Positions 43,720 through 53,415 of a DNA stretch of 64,000 nucleotides are shown here, one piece after another. The stretch covers positions 124,001-188,000 of the forward strand of contig NZ_LECT01000025.1 of the NCBI RefSeq assembly GCF_001027925.1, written 5' to 3'. This DNA comes from Rhodopirellula islandica. Its GTDB lineage: Bacteria; Planctomycetota; Planctomycetia; Pirellulales; Pirellulaceae. A program made the translations under genes and the position numbers. The notes under the pieces were generated by a model. It made no database searches. It was not told where the DNA came from and saw only the letters and a program-made list of their open reading frames with translations. Each line of letters begins with the position of its first letter. Position 1 is the first letter of the stretch.

Positions 43720-45078
43720 TTACACGAGTCCGGTCAGCGATCCGTCCCCGCAGAAGTCGGGGTTCCCGAAGCTCTTCTGGGCGAAGCCCATTTGCTCGGC
43801 AATCGTCATCAGGAATCGGTTGTGGGACACCTTGCCGTAATCCTTGGCGTGTCCCGTTCGCAGTCCCAAACCGCCGCCAACACACACAAACGGAATGTCG
43901 TTCCGGGTGTGCGAGTTGCCTTTGCCAAGCTCGTTGGTCCAGATGATCGTGGTGTTGTCCAGCATCGATCCACTGCCACCGGGCTCGGGCGTGTCCTGCA
44001 AACGTTTGGCCAAGTGAGCGATTTGCTCGCAGTACCACGTGTTGATCCGAATCAGTTTCTCGTACGCGTCCTCGTTCGAATCGGGCTCGTGTGACAACCC
44101 GTGGTGCCCTTCATCAATGTCCAACCAACGCATCCGCGGCTGGCCGACACTGTTGGTGATTTGGAACGTTGCGACGCGAGCGAAGTCGGCCGCCATCGAG
44201 CTGACCAACAACTCCATTTGCATTCGAGTGATCTCGGGCATGTTGTCGTTCTGGACTTCGACGTTGGGTGTCAACTCTGGAACCGCATGCCCCACCGTTT
44301 TGGTGCTCGCTTCCAATTCGATCTTCAGGTCCTTCTCGACCTTGCGAACCAATTCCACGTGCTGCTGCAACAGGTGCCGATCTTCCATGCTGACCATCGA
44401 TTCAATCTTCTTGAAATCGTCGGTCAAATCATCCAAAACACTTGCCAGCAACTCACGGTTCTTGGCTTGCCCGTACAACTTGTCGAACATCTTGTACGGG
44501 TCGTCGATCGGCGCGACCGGTTGGTTGGCTCCCGCGTAAGACATGCGAGTCCAAGTGTCAGCGCGATCGGGAACCATCACACCGAATTCCAACGAACCAA
44601 AACGAGTTCGCGTCGATGGATCGGCTTGCAGTTGGTTCTTGAGGAATTGATCGATGCTGATCCCCATCGACCAACCCGCGGGCGTGTCGCTGCCGCCTTG
44701 GATGTCACCGGGGAACAACTCGATCCCGGTCAACAAACATCCCATCCCGCGCATGTGACCGTCACCGTCGCCTTGGATTTGGTTGCACAAACCCTTGATC
44801 GTCAGCGTTTGGTCCGCGAACGGTTCCAGAGGCTTCAGAATGCGTTTGAATTCCAACTTCTCTTCGTCACCCTTCGGCCAGAAGTGATCTGGGATCACGC
44901 CGTTGGGGCTGAAGACGATGATCAACCGTTGACGTGGCGTCGCGTCAGCCGCCAAAGCCAAGCTGGGCAAGTTCATCGTGAAGTTCAACGCCGCGGCACT
45001 GATGCCAGTGCGTTGCAAGAACCGACGACGCGAAAGACGTTTCGATGGTTTGCGTGGTGCGATGGGTTCCATATTCAT
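43720..45078 (-). CDS. DUF1552 family Tat-exported protein
   Basis: The protein has 452 residues from ATG 45078 ([10 protein letters not shown]), one base after the stop of the upstream gene and preceded by GGGAG; the frame is open to 45147. The Tat leader is [20 protein letters not shown]. The mature part shows DUF1552 features: [54 protein letters not shown] and [20 protein letters not shown]. Function of the domain is unknown; its fold region resembles DUF1501/sulfatase-like proteins. It is coupled to the DUF1592-type cytochrome gene, the usual partner in planctomycetes and some other phyla. Confidence 0.93.
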   Translation of the reverse strand: MNMEPIAPRKPSKRLSRRRFLQRTGISAAALNFTMNLPSLALAADATPRQRLIIVFSPNGVIPDHFWPKGDEEKLEFKRILKPLEPFADQTLTIKGLCNQIQGDGDGHMRGMGCLLTGIELFPGDIQGGSDTPAGWSMGISIDQFLKNQLQADPSTRTRFGSLEFGVMVPDRADTWTRMSYAGANQPVAPIDDPYKMFDKLYGQAKNRELLASVLDDLTDDFKKIESMVSMEDRHLLQQHVELVRKVEKDLKIELEASTKTVGHAVPELTPNVEVQNDNMPEITRMQMELLVSSMAADFARVATFQITNSVGQPRMRWLDIDEGHHGLSHEPDSNEDAYEKLIRINTWYCEQIAHLAKRLQDTPEPGGSGSMLDNTTIIWTNELGKGNSHTRNDIPFVCVGGGLGLRTGHAKDYGKVSHNRFLMTIAEQMGFAQKSFGNPDFCGDGSLTGLV

Positions 45079-45079
45079 T

Positions 45080-47584
45080 TCAAGCTCCCGCCGTTTGGTT
45101 GTTCTTGGGTTGTTTCTTCTTCTGCCCTGAATCGGGCAACGCATCACTCGCCGCGATCACGGCAATTTCGACCAACAGCTTTCGAACGTTGTAGTCCGAT
45201 TGCCGAAAGGACTCGGTCAATTGATCCAAGCGATCGGCACCGTACGACGCCACCGGTTGCTTGACGAAGTACTGGAACATCCGAGTCACAAAGGCTCGAT
45301 GTGTGTCCGGATTCGCGACGGCCACTTCGGCCAATCCACGAGCCCCTTCGAATTCGATTCGTTTGTCATCGCGAGTCAGGTAACTGCCCGCCGCATTGAC
45401 GTTTTTGTTCATATCCTTTTCGCGAAACCTGCCCACCGCATCGAATTGCTCAAGAGCAAACCCGAGCGGGTTGATTCGTGAATGGCAAATCTGGCAACTC
45501 TCAGGACTCGTTTGCAACGCCACGCGTTCACGGGTCGTCAAATCAGGATGCAAATCAGGGCTGAGTGGCGAGAACGCTTCGTTGGGTGGTCGCAGGGTTC
45601 GTCCCATCACATGCCGAATCAGAAACACGCCCCGGTGAATTGGCGACGTCGCCGCGTGGTAAGACAGACGAGCCATCACCAACGGATGCGTCAGCACACC
45701 CACATGAATGTTCGGGTCGCGAACAGATCGGGTCCATTTGTCAGATCCGTCTTTCTGATCCACGTTTTCTTCGTTTGATTCGGCTGGCTTCCAGGCGTCC
45801 CCATAAAAATCCGTCAACCGAGGATTGGTGAACGCCCAATCAGCCGCCAACAGCTGACGGAAATCACTGGTTTCACTCCACACCGTTTCATCCAGGAAGC
45901 GATCCAACGAGGTCCGCAGATCCGCGATCAACTCTTCGCTGAAACCGGGGTACTTCTCATCATCCTTGCGGAGATCGTCCTCAGGACCCAGCTCCATCCA
46001 GTGATAAAGCATTTGCTTCAGCTTCACGCGAGTCCGAGCGTCATCGACCATCCGCTCCGCAGCCTGACGAATCGCACCTTCGTCCTGCAAGTGATCCTTG
46101 TCGATTCGGACCTGCAACCAACCGTCCGCCGGGAGCGAGTCGTGCAAGACCAGAGCCAATCGATTGGCCACTTGCTGCGAAACCGTTCGATCCGCATCGA
46201 GACTCGGGTACAGGAAGCGAGGTGACTTCAGTGTCATCAACACGACGGACTTGATGATGTCGGTTTCGTCTTCAAACGCCTCGATGGCAGGCACCACGAT
46301 GCGTTCGGGCTGGACTTCCTCTTCGCTTCCCCGGTGAGCAACGGTGACAAAGTTTGTCAGGAAGCTCTTCAGCTTTTCTTCCCGTGATCCTTTGTCCTTG
46401 CGGTGTTTCTGGAGATAGTCGCTCCACAACTGGTCTCGCATCGCGCCTGCGAACTCAATCGCCCCCGCGGTGACGGCGGAATCCCAAGCCACATCGACCG
46501 AGATCCCTCGCTCGAACCCATAACTGCTGTCATCGGGCGGCATCGTGGTGGACAGTTGAAATGCGGGCGGATTCCAACCGGGCACCAAAGCCGAGGCTGG
46601 AATGATCTGCTCCACTCCGCCGGGCGGGACCCAAGACAACGAAATGCTCGCTGGTGGTGTCTCGCCTTTTCGTTTACGTTGATTGAAATCGATCTTCAAT
46701 GGATAGATGCGACCACCCGTCAACATCAGCGGGCGACGAAACTCATCGCGACCTTCCGACTGAACATGGTTGTCAATCAATTGTTTGGAATCGTGACCAA
46801 AGTCCATCGTGAAGGAAGTCTTGCTGCGGACAACGATCTCATAGCGACCGGTTTGCTCGACACGCAATCCACCATCCCAGTGAGCATGAAACTCGTCCCA
46901 TGCCACACCATCGCCAGGTCCTTCCTTGCCAAATTCGAAATCGACGACCGGGTCCGTGCGTTCAATCTTTCGGTCTTCTTTCTTCCAACCCTTGCCCGCG
47001 TAAATCGCGACCGACAGCCCGCGTTCCGACTGGTGCCTTTTCCAAGTCGTTTCTTGCAAACCCGCGAATTGGGCGTACAAATCCGACAGGCTTTGACGGA
47101 ACTGAGTCCCGGTCAAACGCTGCAACGATTGACGTGGCGGACGATTTCGAATCTGGGCTGCTTCGCTGTAGAACGCATGATGGATGTAAGCCGCCACGGC
47201 GGCAGCGTCATCGCCAACACAAAGGTCGGGATCTTCTTCCGGCATCGTGTCGACAATGATTGCGGTCAACTCACCGATCGAACCATCGCCCATCAACGGG
47301 TCCGGGTAGTAATCCTCTGTCCCGACGCCTTGTTCGCCGTGACACTGCAAACACTGTTCGGCATAGATCTTTTGCCCCGCAGACAAAATCGGATTGTCCG
47401 CGATCGCTGAATCGAACGAGGCGCTCTCAGCGGCCGAAATCGGCAACGCCATGAAAGCAACGATTGCGAACGAGGCAGCCACACCCATCCAACGTCTTCT
47501 CCCCAGTCCAGCCAAGGTGCCAGTGCAAGAGAAGCCAGAGCAGGAGAAGTCGGAGGCGCGTACCAATTTTGGAATGCGTCGCAT
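45080..47584 (-). CDS. Cytochrome c / PA14 / DUF1592-DUF1588-DUF1585 exported protein
   Basis: This 834-residue protein has a long N-terminal leader; ATG 47584 gives a 50-residue leader and M33 (47488) a compact signal peptide [22 protein letters not shown] (split here as one hydrophobic run), so the start is uncertain. A heme-c site CLQCH (C78, C81, H82) is followed by a PA14-like beta domain (about 185-350, [33 protein letters not shown]), then DUF1595/1592 ([25 protein letters not shown]), DUF1588 ([30 protein letters not shown]) and DUF1585 at the C-terminus ([15 protein letters not shown]). An electron-transfer role linked to the DUF1552 partner is inferred. Confidence 0.92.
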   Translation of the reverse strand: MRRIPKLVRASDFSCSGFSCTGTLAGLGRRRWMGVAASFAIVAFMALPISAAESASFDSAIADNPILSAGQKIYAEQCLQCHGEQGVGTEDYYPDPLMGDGSIGELTAIIVDTMPEEDPDLCVGDDAAAVAAYIHHAFYSEAAQIRNRPPRQSLQRLTGTQFRQSLSDLYAQFAGLQETTWKRHQSERGLSVAIYAGKGWKKEDRKIERTDPVVDFEFGKEGPGDGVAWDEFHAHWDGGLRVEQTGRYEIVVRSKTSFTMDFGHDSKQLIDNHVQSEGRDEFRRPLMLTGGRIYPLKIDFNQRKRKGETPPASISLSWVPPGGVEQIIPASALVPGWNPPAFQLSTTMPPDDSSYGFERGISVDVAWDSAVTAGAIEFAGAMRDQLWSDYLQKHRKDKGSREEKLKSFLTNFVTVAHRGSEEEVQPERIVVPAIEAFEDETDIIKSVVLMTLKSPRFLYPSLDADRTVSQQVANRLALVLHDSLPADGWLQVRIDKDHLQDEGAIRQAAERMVDDARTRVKLKQMLYHWMELGPEDDLRKDDEKYPGFSEELIADLRTSLDRFLDETVWSETSDFRQLLAADWAFTNPRLTDFYGDAWKPAESNEENVDQKDGSDKWTRSVRDPNIHVGVLTHPLVMARLSYHAATSPIHRGVFLIRHVMGRTLRPPNEAFSPLSPDLHPDLTTRERVALQTSPESCQICHSRINPLGFALEQFDAVGRFREKDMNKNVNAAGSYLTRDDKRIEFEGARGLAEVAVANPDTHRAFVTRMFQYFVKQPVASYGADRLDQLTESFRQSDYNVRKLLVEIAVIAASDALPDSGQKKKQPKNNQTAGA

Positions 47585-47853
47585 GATTTCAGTGGGTAGG
47601 GAAAGGACGGGAACCCGGGGTGGGTGTCAGAAAACTGACGTTGGATTCACCAAGGCAGGACTTTGCATTTTAGGCGACTTAGGCGGACGAAACACCCCGA
47701 AAAGCTGCATTTTGCGGGTGTCGCCCCCCAATTCGTCTCGAAACAGCACGTTTCCGCTTCTCGCTGATGCTGAAAACACTGTTTTTCGGCCTTTCAACCG
47801 CATGGTTCATTCAGATAGGCTCGGCGAATCGGATTCCCCAGATCCAGTCGGTC

Positions 47854-47871
47854 CCCGTCCAATTGGACGGG
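47854..47871. promoter_or_regulatory. Perfect 18-bp palindrome between divergent genes
   Basis: CCCGTCCAATTGGACGGG is its own reverse complement. It lies 52 bases before the TIGR03009 start and 270 bases before the DUF1592-type start. No T-run follows, so a terminator is unlikely; an operator for a dimeric regulator is possible. The remainder of the 47585-47922 gap shows nothing I recognise. Confidence 0.4.
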
Positions 47872-47922
47872 CCATCCGATTGACCCGATGGTCCGCCTCC
47901 CTATTTGATACGAGCGTCAAGG

Positions 47923-48900
47923 ATGATGCGTTTGAATTTCTCGGTGTTTTGCCGTCCGTTCTCCACACGTGCAGCGTTCCTCGCAGTTTTGATGGGCGTT
48001 GCTGGCTTCGTGGTCACAGCGGCCCCCCCAGCGATGGGACAAGGCCGAGCTGCCGCACCCGCTCAGCCACCGCAAAACGCGGCACAAGAACAGCCCAACG
48101 CGGCTCCTTTCCCACCGCTCAGCGCCGCGGAACAACAACGCCTCGATCAAATCCTGGCCGCTTGGGAACAACAAAGCAAAGGCACCAAGACACTTGAGTG
48201 TGACTTCAAACGTTGGCACTTTGATCTGTTTGCCGCACCCGCAGGCATTTACGCGAACAAAGCGGAAGGCGTCATCAAATACGCCAACCCGGACAAAGGA
48301 TTGTTCCAAGTCAAAGCGGTCGTCAGCTACGACGGCAAAGACGAGAACGGGAAGCCCAAGTACTCGGCCAAACAAGGTCTGCACGGCGAACACTGGGTTT
48401 GCACCGGCACCGAACTGAAAGAGTTCGATCATGCCACCAAGCAGTGCAAGATCCAACAGTTGCCGCCTCACATGCAGGGGCAACACATCATCGAAAGCCC
48501 ACTGCCGTTTGTGTTCAACGCGGACGCCAAACAAATCAAGCAACGGTACTGGGTCCAACCGATGCAGTCACCGAAACCGGAATTGATCCTGATCGCGGCG
48601 TACCCGAAACACCAAGCCGATCGCGCTCAATACAAAGTCGTTCAGATCGCTTTGGATGCGAAAACGTTTTTGCCACAAGCCTTGATCATGTACGCTCCCA
48701 ACTTCAACCAAAAGACGCAACCGAAGTGGGACCACTACGAGTTCACCAACGTCAAACGCAACTCGATCAAAGCCAGCTTCGGAATGTTCTTGCAGAACTT
48801 CATTGATCAAGAACCACCGTCGGACTGGAAAGTCTTCCGGGACAACTACAACGGGCCACCTCAAATGGCCGAAGGCGAAAACGAAGCTCGCCGTCAGTAG
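47923..48900 (+). CDS. TIGR03009 family exported protein
   Basis: The protein has 325 residues from ATG 47923 (a second ATG follows at once; a TTG lies at 47905). A signal peptide (FSTRAAFLAVLMGVAGFVV) is followed by an Ala/Pro/Gln-rich linker. The folded part resembles LolA-like half-barrels: RLDQILAAWEQQSKGTKTLE, CDFKRWHFDLFAAP, GVIKYANPDKGLFQVKAV and FLPQALIMYAPNFNQ. TIGR03009 proteins occur in planctomycetes in many copies; their role is unknown, with lipoprotein or lipid handling suggested only by the fold. It is divergent from the cytochrome/DUF1552 pair. Confidence 0.85.
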   Translation: MMRLNFSVFCRPFSTRAAFLAVLMGVAGFVVTAAPPAMGQGRAAAPAQPPQNAAQEQPNAAPFPPLSAAEQQRLDQILAAWEQQSKGTKTLECDFKRWHFDLFAAPAGIYANKAEGVIKYANPDKGLFQVKAVVSYDGKDENGKPKYSAKQGLHGEHWVCTGTELKEFDHATKQCKIQQLPPHMQGQHIIESPLPFVFNADAKQIKQRYWVQPMQSPKPELILIAAYPKHQADRAQYKVVQIALDAKTFLPQALIMYAPNFNQKTQPKWDHYEFTNVKRNSIKASFGMFLQNFIDQEPPSDWKVFRDNYNGPPQMAEGENEARRQ

Positions 48901-48934
48901 AGCCGAGCAAGCTCGTATGCATCGTTCAGTTCAG

Positions 48935-49002
48935 GTAGCGAAACTCGTCAAGAGTTTCGATTTGCTTGACGAAATCCCGAAAGTCTTGACGACTTTCGCT
49001 AC
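48935..49002. repeat. R2 nested palindrome, copy 3 (inverted)
   Basis: GTAGCGAAACTCGTCAAGAG at 48935 to CTTGACGACTTTCGCTAC ending 49002; this is the reverse complement orientation of copies 1 and 2. It abuts R3 copy 2. Confidence 0.85.
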
Positions 49003-49011
49003 TAAGGAACG

Positions 49012-49092
49012 CGTGAACAACAAGTGACGTAGCGGAAGGGCGCGAGCCCTCCGGTGACACACGGCGTTCCTTCGCGACCGCCGTGCTCACCG
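49012..49092. repeat. R3 hairpin repeat, copy 2
   Basis: CGTGAACAACAAGTGACGTA leads into GCGGAAGGGCGCGAGCCCTC, matching 8733 and 60061; the second half has diverged. It lies directly after R2 copy 3 between convergent genes. Confidence 0.7.
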
Positions 49093-49122
49093 AATTCTGG
49101 CGAATCCGGCTACGAATTGTTG

Positions 49123-50100
49123 CTAAGCGATCGGCCAATCTTGATTGGCCGCTGACAGCTCATCGTGCCATCGCTGGACCTCGTTGGCTTCTCGGCACGG
49201 ACGTCCGTTGCCAAACGAATCCACGTAGCGACACGCCGCGTGTTGCCTCCGCGCTTGGTCGTATTGCTTCACCCAAGCCTGCCGCTCCGGCAATCTTCCC
49301 GGCTCGATCGGCCACACGCCCGGACGCGGCTTCAGGTGTTCGCTCATCCCAACTCGCCATGGCTTCGGCGACACTCGAGCGCGGAAGCAATTTTGGTTGA
49401 AGCACATCCGCACATAAACCGGATCGGCTTTGATCCGATCAAAGAAGTCCAGTGCTTCCGCCCCTCGTGGATCAAACGTGGCGTGGGTGACCAACACCCG
49501 AAAACCCATGGGTGTCTCGTAGAGGCGTAACTTCCACTGGGGATGCGATTTCGCAAAGGCGGCGATGCGTTTGCGTGCCATCGTGTGAGGCGTGCCGCTG
49601 ATCCGGCGGCGAACCGTTTCGATCAGGCTGCCAAAGATCGCTGCCGACAACATCGACAAGAACAGCACCAAAAAAATGGGGTTGGTGATGTCCAATTGAA
49701 AAGCCACGACGGACAGCGCCACCACGCTGACGACGTACGCGACCACGTAGGTCATGCAGCCGCTCGATTCTGGCACATCCACATCGGCGAACAAAACATC
49801 GGGCGTGTTCAAACACAAGGCGCCGTAAGCGTTGCGAGTCAGGACGGCGTCACCGCGGCGATCAATGATCTCCTCGCGAATCGGCAATCCGTCGGCGCCG
49901 TTGTAGGCCACCTTGGGCTCGGTGAACGGCAACATCTCGCCGCGTTTGATTTCGGCGATGGCATCCGCAACTCGCTGATTCGCGTGCTGCTGTGCCTCTT
50001 CCACGCTGACATCCGACCAACCGAACCGCTTCACTAACCGCTTGGTTTTTGCCCCCTCAATGCGATCACTCGCTTCCGCCCAATGCTCCGGAACAATCAT
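49123..50100 (-). CDS. Membrane protein of unknown function, paired with a radical SAM enzyme
   Basis: This 325-residue protein has two adjacent transmembrane helices in the middle (TYVVAYVVSVVALSVVAFQL and PIFLVLFLSMLSAAIFGSLI). The N-terminal cytosolic part carries RRGDAVLTRNAYGALCLNTPD without known homology. The C-terminal half has ETPMGFRVLVTHATFDPRG and, at its core, RMCFNQNCFRARVSPKPWR with two cysteines and PRPGVWPIE, a pattern I associate with a conserved but unnamed family. It begins at ATG 50100, three bases after the stop of the radical SAM gene, so the two are almost certainly one operon. The function is unknown. Confidence 0.75.
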   Translation of the reverse strand: MIVPEHWAEASDRIEGAKTKRLVKRFGWSDVSVEEAQQHANQRVADAIAEIKRGEMLPFTEPKVAYNGADGLPIREEIIDRRGDAVLTRNAYGALCLNTPDVLFADVDVPESSGCMTYVVAYVVSVVALSVVAFQLDITNPIFLVLFLSMLSAAIFGSLIETVRRRISGTPHTMARKRIAAFAKSHPQWKLRLYETPMGFRVLVTHATFDPRGAEALDFFDRIKADPVYVRMCFNQNCFRARVSPKPWRVGMSEHLKPRPGVWPIEPGRLPERQAWVKQYDQARRQHAACRYVDSFGNGRPCREANEVQRWHDELSAANQDWPIA

Positions 50101-50103
50101 CGA

Positions 50104-51390
50104 TCAGTTGAGCACCGGCAATTGAGAATCGGGCTGTCCCGCCGATGACTTCGGCGGCTGTTGATCCGGATCGCGATACTGGCTCTCTTGGTAATGTTTG
50201 CCGTACGTTCCAAAGTCGTTGAACGCGTACTTCTTTGCCCAACGATAAACGAAGCTTCGTTCAGGAATCTCGTCACCCGGTTGATACTGACTGCGTCGCG
50301 GTTCGACGTTGCGAAGTTCCTCCATCACCTTGCCGCGAGCCGTCGTGTCACGGGCCCCGTGCTTGTCAGCCAATTCAAGCAACAGATCAGGGCGTTCCAT
50401 GATCACACACCCGCGAGTGTTCTGGGCCGTCAATTCGCGGAAGTCACGCAGGAAGCCCGACTCATTGAACGTTTCTTTCAGCGGTTTGCTGTCGTGAATC
50501 GATTCGGTTGCGAGCTGGATCACGGGACACGGTTCGATGTCGCCCCAAGGTCCCACGTGATGCGTGAACCCAGTGACCGCCGGACACAACGCGTTGCCCG
50601 CGTCGTCGTGGTAAGCATCGATGACGATGATCGGTTTGGTCGCTCGCGTGTCGACAACGAACTGACGCACACGACGTTGCTCTTCGCTGGACAGTGCCAG
50701 CTGCGGATTGGGTTCGGGACCGACCGGCCGGTAGATGTGGAACCAGGTGTACATCACTCCCATCTCGATCAATCGATCGACCCATTTGTCGCGGACCAGA
50801 TCGTCGATGTTGGATTTACAAACGCTGGTGCAAACACCGACCAACAACTTGTTCCGAACAGCGGCTTCAATGCCGGCGATGGTTTGATTCAAAACCCCAT
50901 CGCGGCCCCGCCGAGTGTCGCTGATGATCTCCGATCCTTCGACGCTGATCAGCGGCGTGACGTTGCCACACTTACGAAGACGCGCCGCGACTTCGTCGGT
51001 GATGAAGTGACCATTGGTGAAGACCTGGAAATAGACATCCGGATGAGCTTCAAACAAATCCAGAAGTTCTTTGTGCATGAAGGGCTCTCCACCCAAGATG
51101 CCGAAGAAGCTGTTGCCCATCGCCTTGGCTTGTTCGATCGTTCGATTGGCAGCATCCAATTCAATCTTGTGCTGCTTCGCCCCGACATCGACCCAGCAGC
51201 CCTGGCAACGCAAATTGCAACTGTTGATCACCGACAAATACAAAAACGGCGGGAAGAACTCGCCGCGTTTGAGTCGTTGTTTGTGCTTGTGAACACTTCT
51301 CAACCCTTTCACGCCAAGTGCCCAGACGGCTTTGGCGAGCAACCGTTTGTCGGTTTCTATCGCGAATCGTTTGGCCATTCGGAGGTACAT
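50104..51390 (-). CDS. Radical SAM protein with SPASM-like C-terminal domain
   Basis: The protein has 428 residues from ATG 51390 (MYLRMAKRFAIETDKR); the frame extends to a TTG at 51489. The radical SAM motif is C58NLRC62QGC65, binding the 4Fe-4S cluster that cleaves S-adenosylmethionine; FFGILGGEPFMHKELLD and FQVFTNGHFI follow as usual, and LISVEGSE is the substrate strand. The C-terminal region has extra cysteines (ALCPAV, IEPCPVIQL, TRGCVIM) consistent with an auxiliary SPASM/twitch cluster. Such enzymes modify peptides, proteins or small molecules. The downstream gene encodes the membrane protein above, the only partner in sight. Confidence 0.92.
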   Translation of the reverse strand: MYLRMAKRFAIETDKRLLAKAVWALGVKGLRSVHKHKQRLKRGEFFPPFLYLSVINSCNLRCQGCWVDVGAKQHKIELDAANRTIEQAKAMGNSFFGILGGEPFMHKELLDLFEAHPDVYFQVFTNGHFITDEVAARLRKCGNVTPLISVEGSEIISDTRRGRDGVLNQTIAGIEAAVRNKLLVGVCTSVCKSNIDDLVRDKWVDRLIEMGVMYTWFHIYRPVGPEPNPQLALSSEEQRRVRQFVVDTRATKPIIVIDAYHDDAGNALCPAVTGFTHHVGPWGDIEPCPVIQLATESIHDSKPLKETFNESGFLRDFRELTAQNTRGCVIMERPDLLLELADKHGARDTTARGKVMEELRNVEPRRSQYQPGDEIPERSFVYRWAKKYAFNDFGTYGKHYQESQYRDPDQQPPKSSAGQPDSQLPVLN

Positions 51391-51625
51391 CGGTATCTCA
51401 ATCAATTGGGGCGTTGAATCTTCGGTGCCTTTCAGGCGACCAAATTCGTTGTCAAAAGTCCAGGCGTTTTGCGCGAGTCCCACTCGCAACTCGGCGATTT
51501 CAGCTAGCAGACCGTTGATTGAATCAGCCGGAACGCGATCGCGTCCGGTTCGTCGTTGGTGTCCGTGGGCGATCGCCCATCGGCTGATCGCTTAATTTTC
51601 GAAACGTATTCAATCAACAGCCTGC
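51391..51625. other. Intergenic region upstream of the radical SAM gene
   Basis: Together with 51753-52044 this forms a 654-base gap between divergent genes. I see no gene, and no clear promoter for the radical SAM gene. The radical SAM reading frame stays open to 51489, so a longer protein is not excluded. Confidence 0.4.
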
Positions 51626-51752
51626 TAAGCAGGTACGCAGGTGTCATCGGGTATGTGAGCCGTTTGGCGTTAGCCACGGTTCCCACGCGAAACCGGGGCT
51701 AACGCCCAAACGGCTCACAAGGTGAAACCCAATTATTCCTGCGCACCTGCTA
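51626..51752. repeat. R1 palindromic repeat, copy 5 (type a)
   Basis: TAAGCAGGT at 51626 and ACCTGCTA ending 51752. The inner arms GTGAGCCGTTTGGCGTTAGC and GGCTAACGCCCAAACGGCTC form a stem of about 26 bases around a short loop. It is nearly identical to the copy at 4174. Confidence 0.87.
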
Positions 51753-51918
51753 GGTGTGTCGGTGCCGTCTCATCTTAATGGCGAAGCAATCCTGGCTCAC
51801 GCCGCCGACGCGAAACCAGTCCTCCAGTGGGTCCCGAGTGGGAAAATGAGCCCTTTTTGCGGCGTCCATTGCCGGTGTAGGAATTCACCTTGACTCGATT
51901 TTGGTCGACTCATTCGAG

Positions 51919-51924
51919 TATACT
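51919..51924 (+). promoter_or_regulatory. Possible -10 box of the Gfo/Idh/MocA gene
   Basis: TATACT, with TTGACT at 51891-51896 but 22 bases between, which is long. If used, transcription would start near 51931, leaving a leader of about 110 bases before the TTG start at 52045. This supports that start over the frame's first codon at 51901. Confidence 0.3.
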
Positions 51925-52044
51925 GCACGAATCGATTTCACGAAGAAGCGGCGTCTGCCGAGGCAACGATCCGCCTCATCGACCGCCAGCGGCGACCATC
52001 TCGCCTTTCTTGCCAGCCCCCTTTCCTCCTTTGAGGCTCCCCCC

Positions 52045-53415
52045 TTGAACCAGCATCGACCCAAACCTGAAACCGCTCCCACCAATCGTCGAACGGTTTT
52101 GAAAGCGGCCGCCGGCGCCGTGGCCATGACGCCCTACTTCGCCTGGTCACCTCGGTCGTTGGCCGACGAAATCGCCGACGACAAGATCAACATCGGCCTC
52201 ATCGGTGCCGGCGGCATGGGGCGTGGCAACCTGAACTCCGCCAAACAATGGCTGAACTTGGTCGCCATCGCGGACGCTGATTCCAGCCGCGCTCAACAAG
52301 CCAACGACCAATTCAGTGGTGGCAAAGCCGCCATGCACTCGGATTACCGAAAGGTGCTGGAACGGGATGACATCAAAGTCGTTCACATCGCGACCCCAGA
52401 TCACTGGCACACCAAACCCTTGATCGAAGCCCTCTACGCCGGCAAAGACGTCTACTGCGAAAAACCGCTGACGTTGACGATCGACGAAGGCAAATTGATT
52501 CGCAAGGTGCAGAAAGAGACGGGGCGAATCGTTCAAGTCGGCACGCAACAGCGCAGCACGTTCGATAAGTTCACAAAAGCCATGGCGATCGTGAACGAAG
52601 GACGCCTCGGCAAAATTCATCGCGTGCAAGCCGCCATCGGTGGAGCTCCCACCAGCGGAGCGTTGCCAGTCGCGGCGCCACCCGAAGCGTTGGATTGGGA
52701 TCTCTGGCTTGGCCCAGCACCCAAGGTCGACTACCGTCGCTCAGAAAACGGCAAGCAATCCAACGGGCATTACGAATTCCGTTGGTGGTACGAATACTCC
52801 GGCGGCAAACTGACCGACTGGGGCGCTCACCACGTCGACATCTGCAACTGGGCACTGAAGCTCAACGGCCAAACCGAAGGCCCCGTGTCGATCGGTGGAA
52901 CCTCCGAGCACCCCGTCGAATACAAAGACGGCAAGCCGGCTCAAATCGATCGCTACAACACCGCGACTGCGTTTCAATTCAAGGTCGCCTACCCTGGCGG
53001 CACCGAAATGATCATTCGCAATGACACTCGCAACGGCGTGTTGATCGAAGGCGAAAAGGGTCGCATCTTTGTCAGTCGTGGCAACTTGTCCGGCAAACCG
53101 GTCGAAGACTTGGCCGACAACCCGCTGCCCGAAGACGCCATCTCCAAGGTCTACAAAGGCCTCCCGATCGAGCACAACGAACGTCGTGCCCATTGGTTCA
53201 ACTTCTTGCACTGCCATCGCGAAGGACTGGAGCCCATCTCCGACGTGCACACGCACATGGAAATGCTCAACGTTTGTCACTTGGCTGGCATCTCGGCTCG
53301 CTTGGACCGCGAACTGAAATGGGACAACGCGACCGAGCAAATCGTGGGCGACGAGCAAGCCAACTCAATGTTGGCTCGTCCGTATCGCGAAGGTTACGAA
53401 ATCGAAATGGGCTAA
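52045..53415 (+). CDS. Tat-exported Gfo/Idh/MocA family oxidoreductase
   Basis: The protein has 456 residues from TTG 52045, preceded by GAGG; the frame is open from 51901, but only this start places the Tat leader TNRRTVLKAAAGAVAMTPYF at the N-terminus. The NAD(P)-binding Rossmann domain shows NIGLIGAGGMGRGNLN and VAIADADSSRAQQ, followed by VVHIATPDHWHTKP and the catalytic-type lysine motif GKDVYCEKPLTLT. The C-terminal GFO_IDH_MocA domain includes WWYEYSGGKLTDWGAHHVDI and WFNFLHCHREGLEPISDVHT. Such exported enzymes act on sugars or sugar-like compounds; the substrate is unknown. Its stop interlocks with the stop of the convergent pectate-lyase-like gene. Confidence 0.92.
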   Translation: MNQHRPKPETAPTNRRTVLKAAAGAVAMTPYFAWSPRSLADEIADDKINIGLIGAGGMGRGNLNSAKQWLNLVAIADADSSRAQQANDQFSGGKAAMHSDYRKVLERDDIKVVHIATPDHWHTKPLIEALYAGKDVYCEKPLTLTIDEGKLIRKVQKETGRIVQVGTQQRSTFDKFTKAMAIVNEGRLGKIHRVQAAIGGAPTSGALPVAAPPEALDWDLWLGPAPKVDYRRSENGKQSNGHYEFRWWYEYSGGKLTDWGAHHVDICNWALKLNGQTEGPVSIGGTSEHPVEYKDGKPAQIDRYNTATAFQFKVAYPGGTEMIIRNDTRNGVLIEGEKGRIFVSRGNLSGKPVEDLADNPLPEDAISKVYKGLPIEHNERRAHWFNFLHCHREGLEPISDVHTHMEMLNVCHLAGISARLDRELKWDNATEQIVGDEQANSMLARPYREGYEIEMG

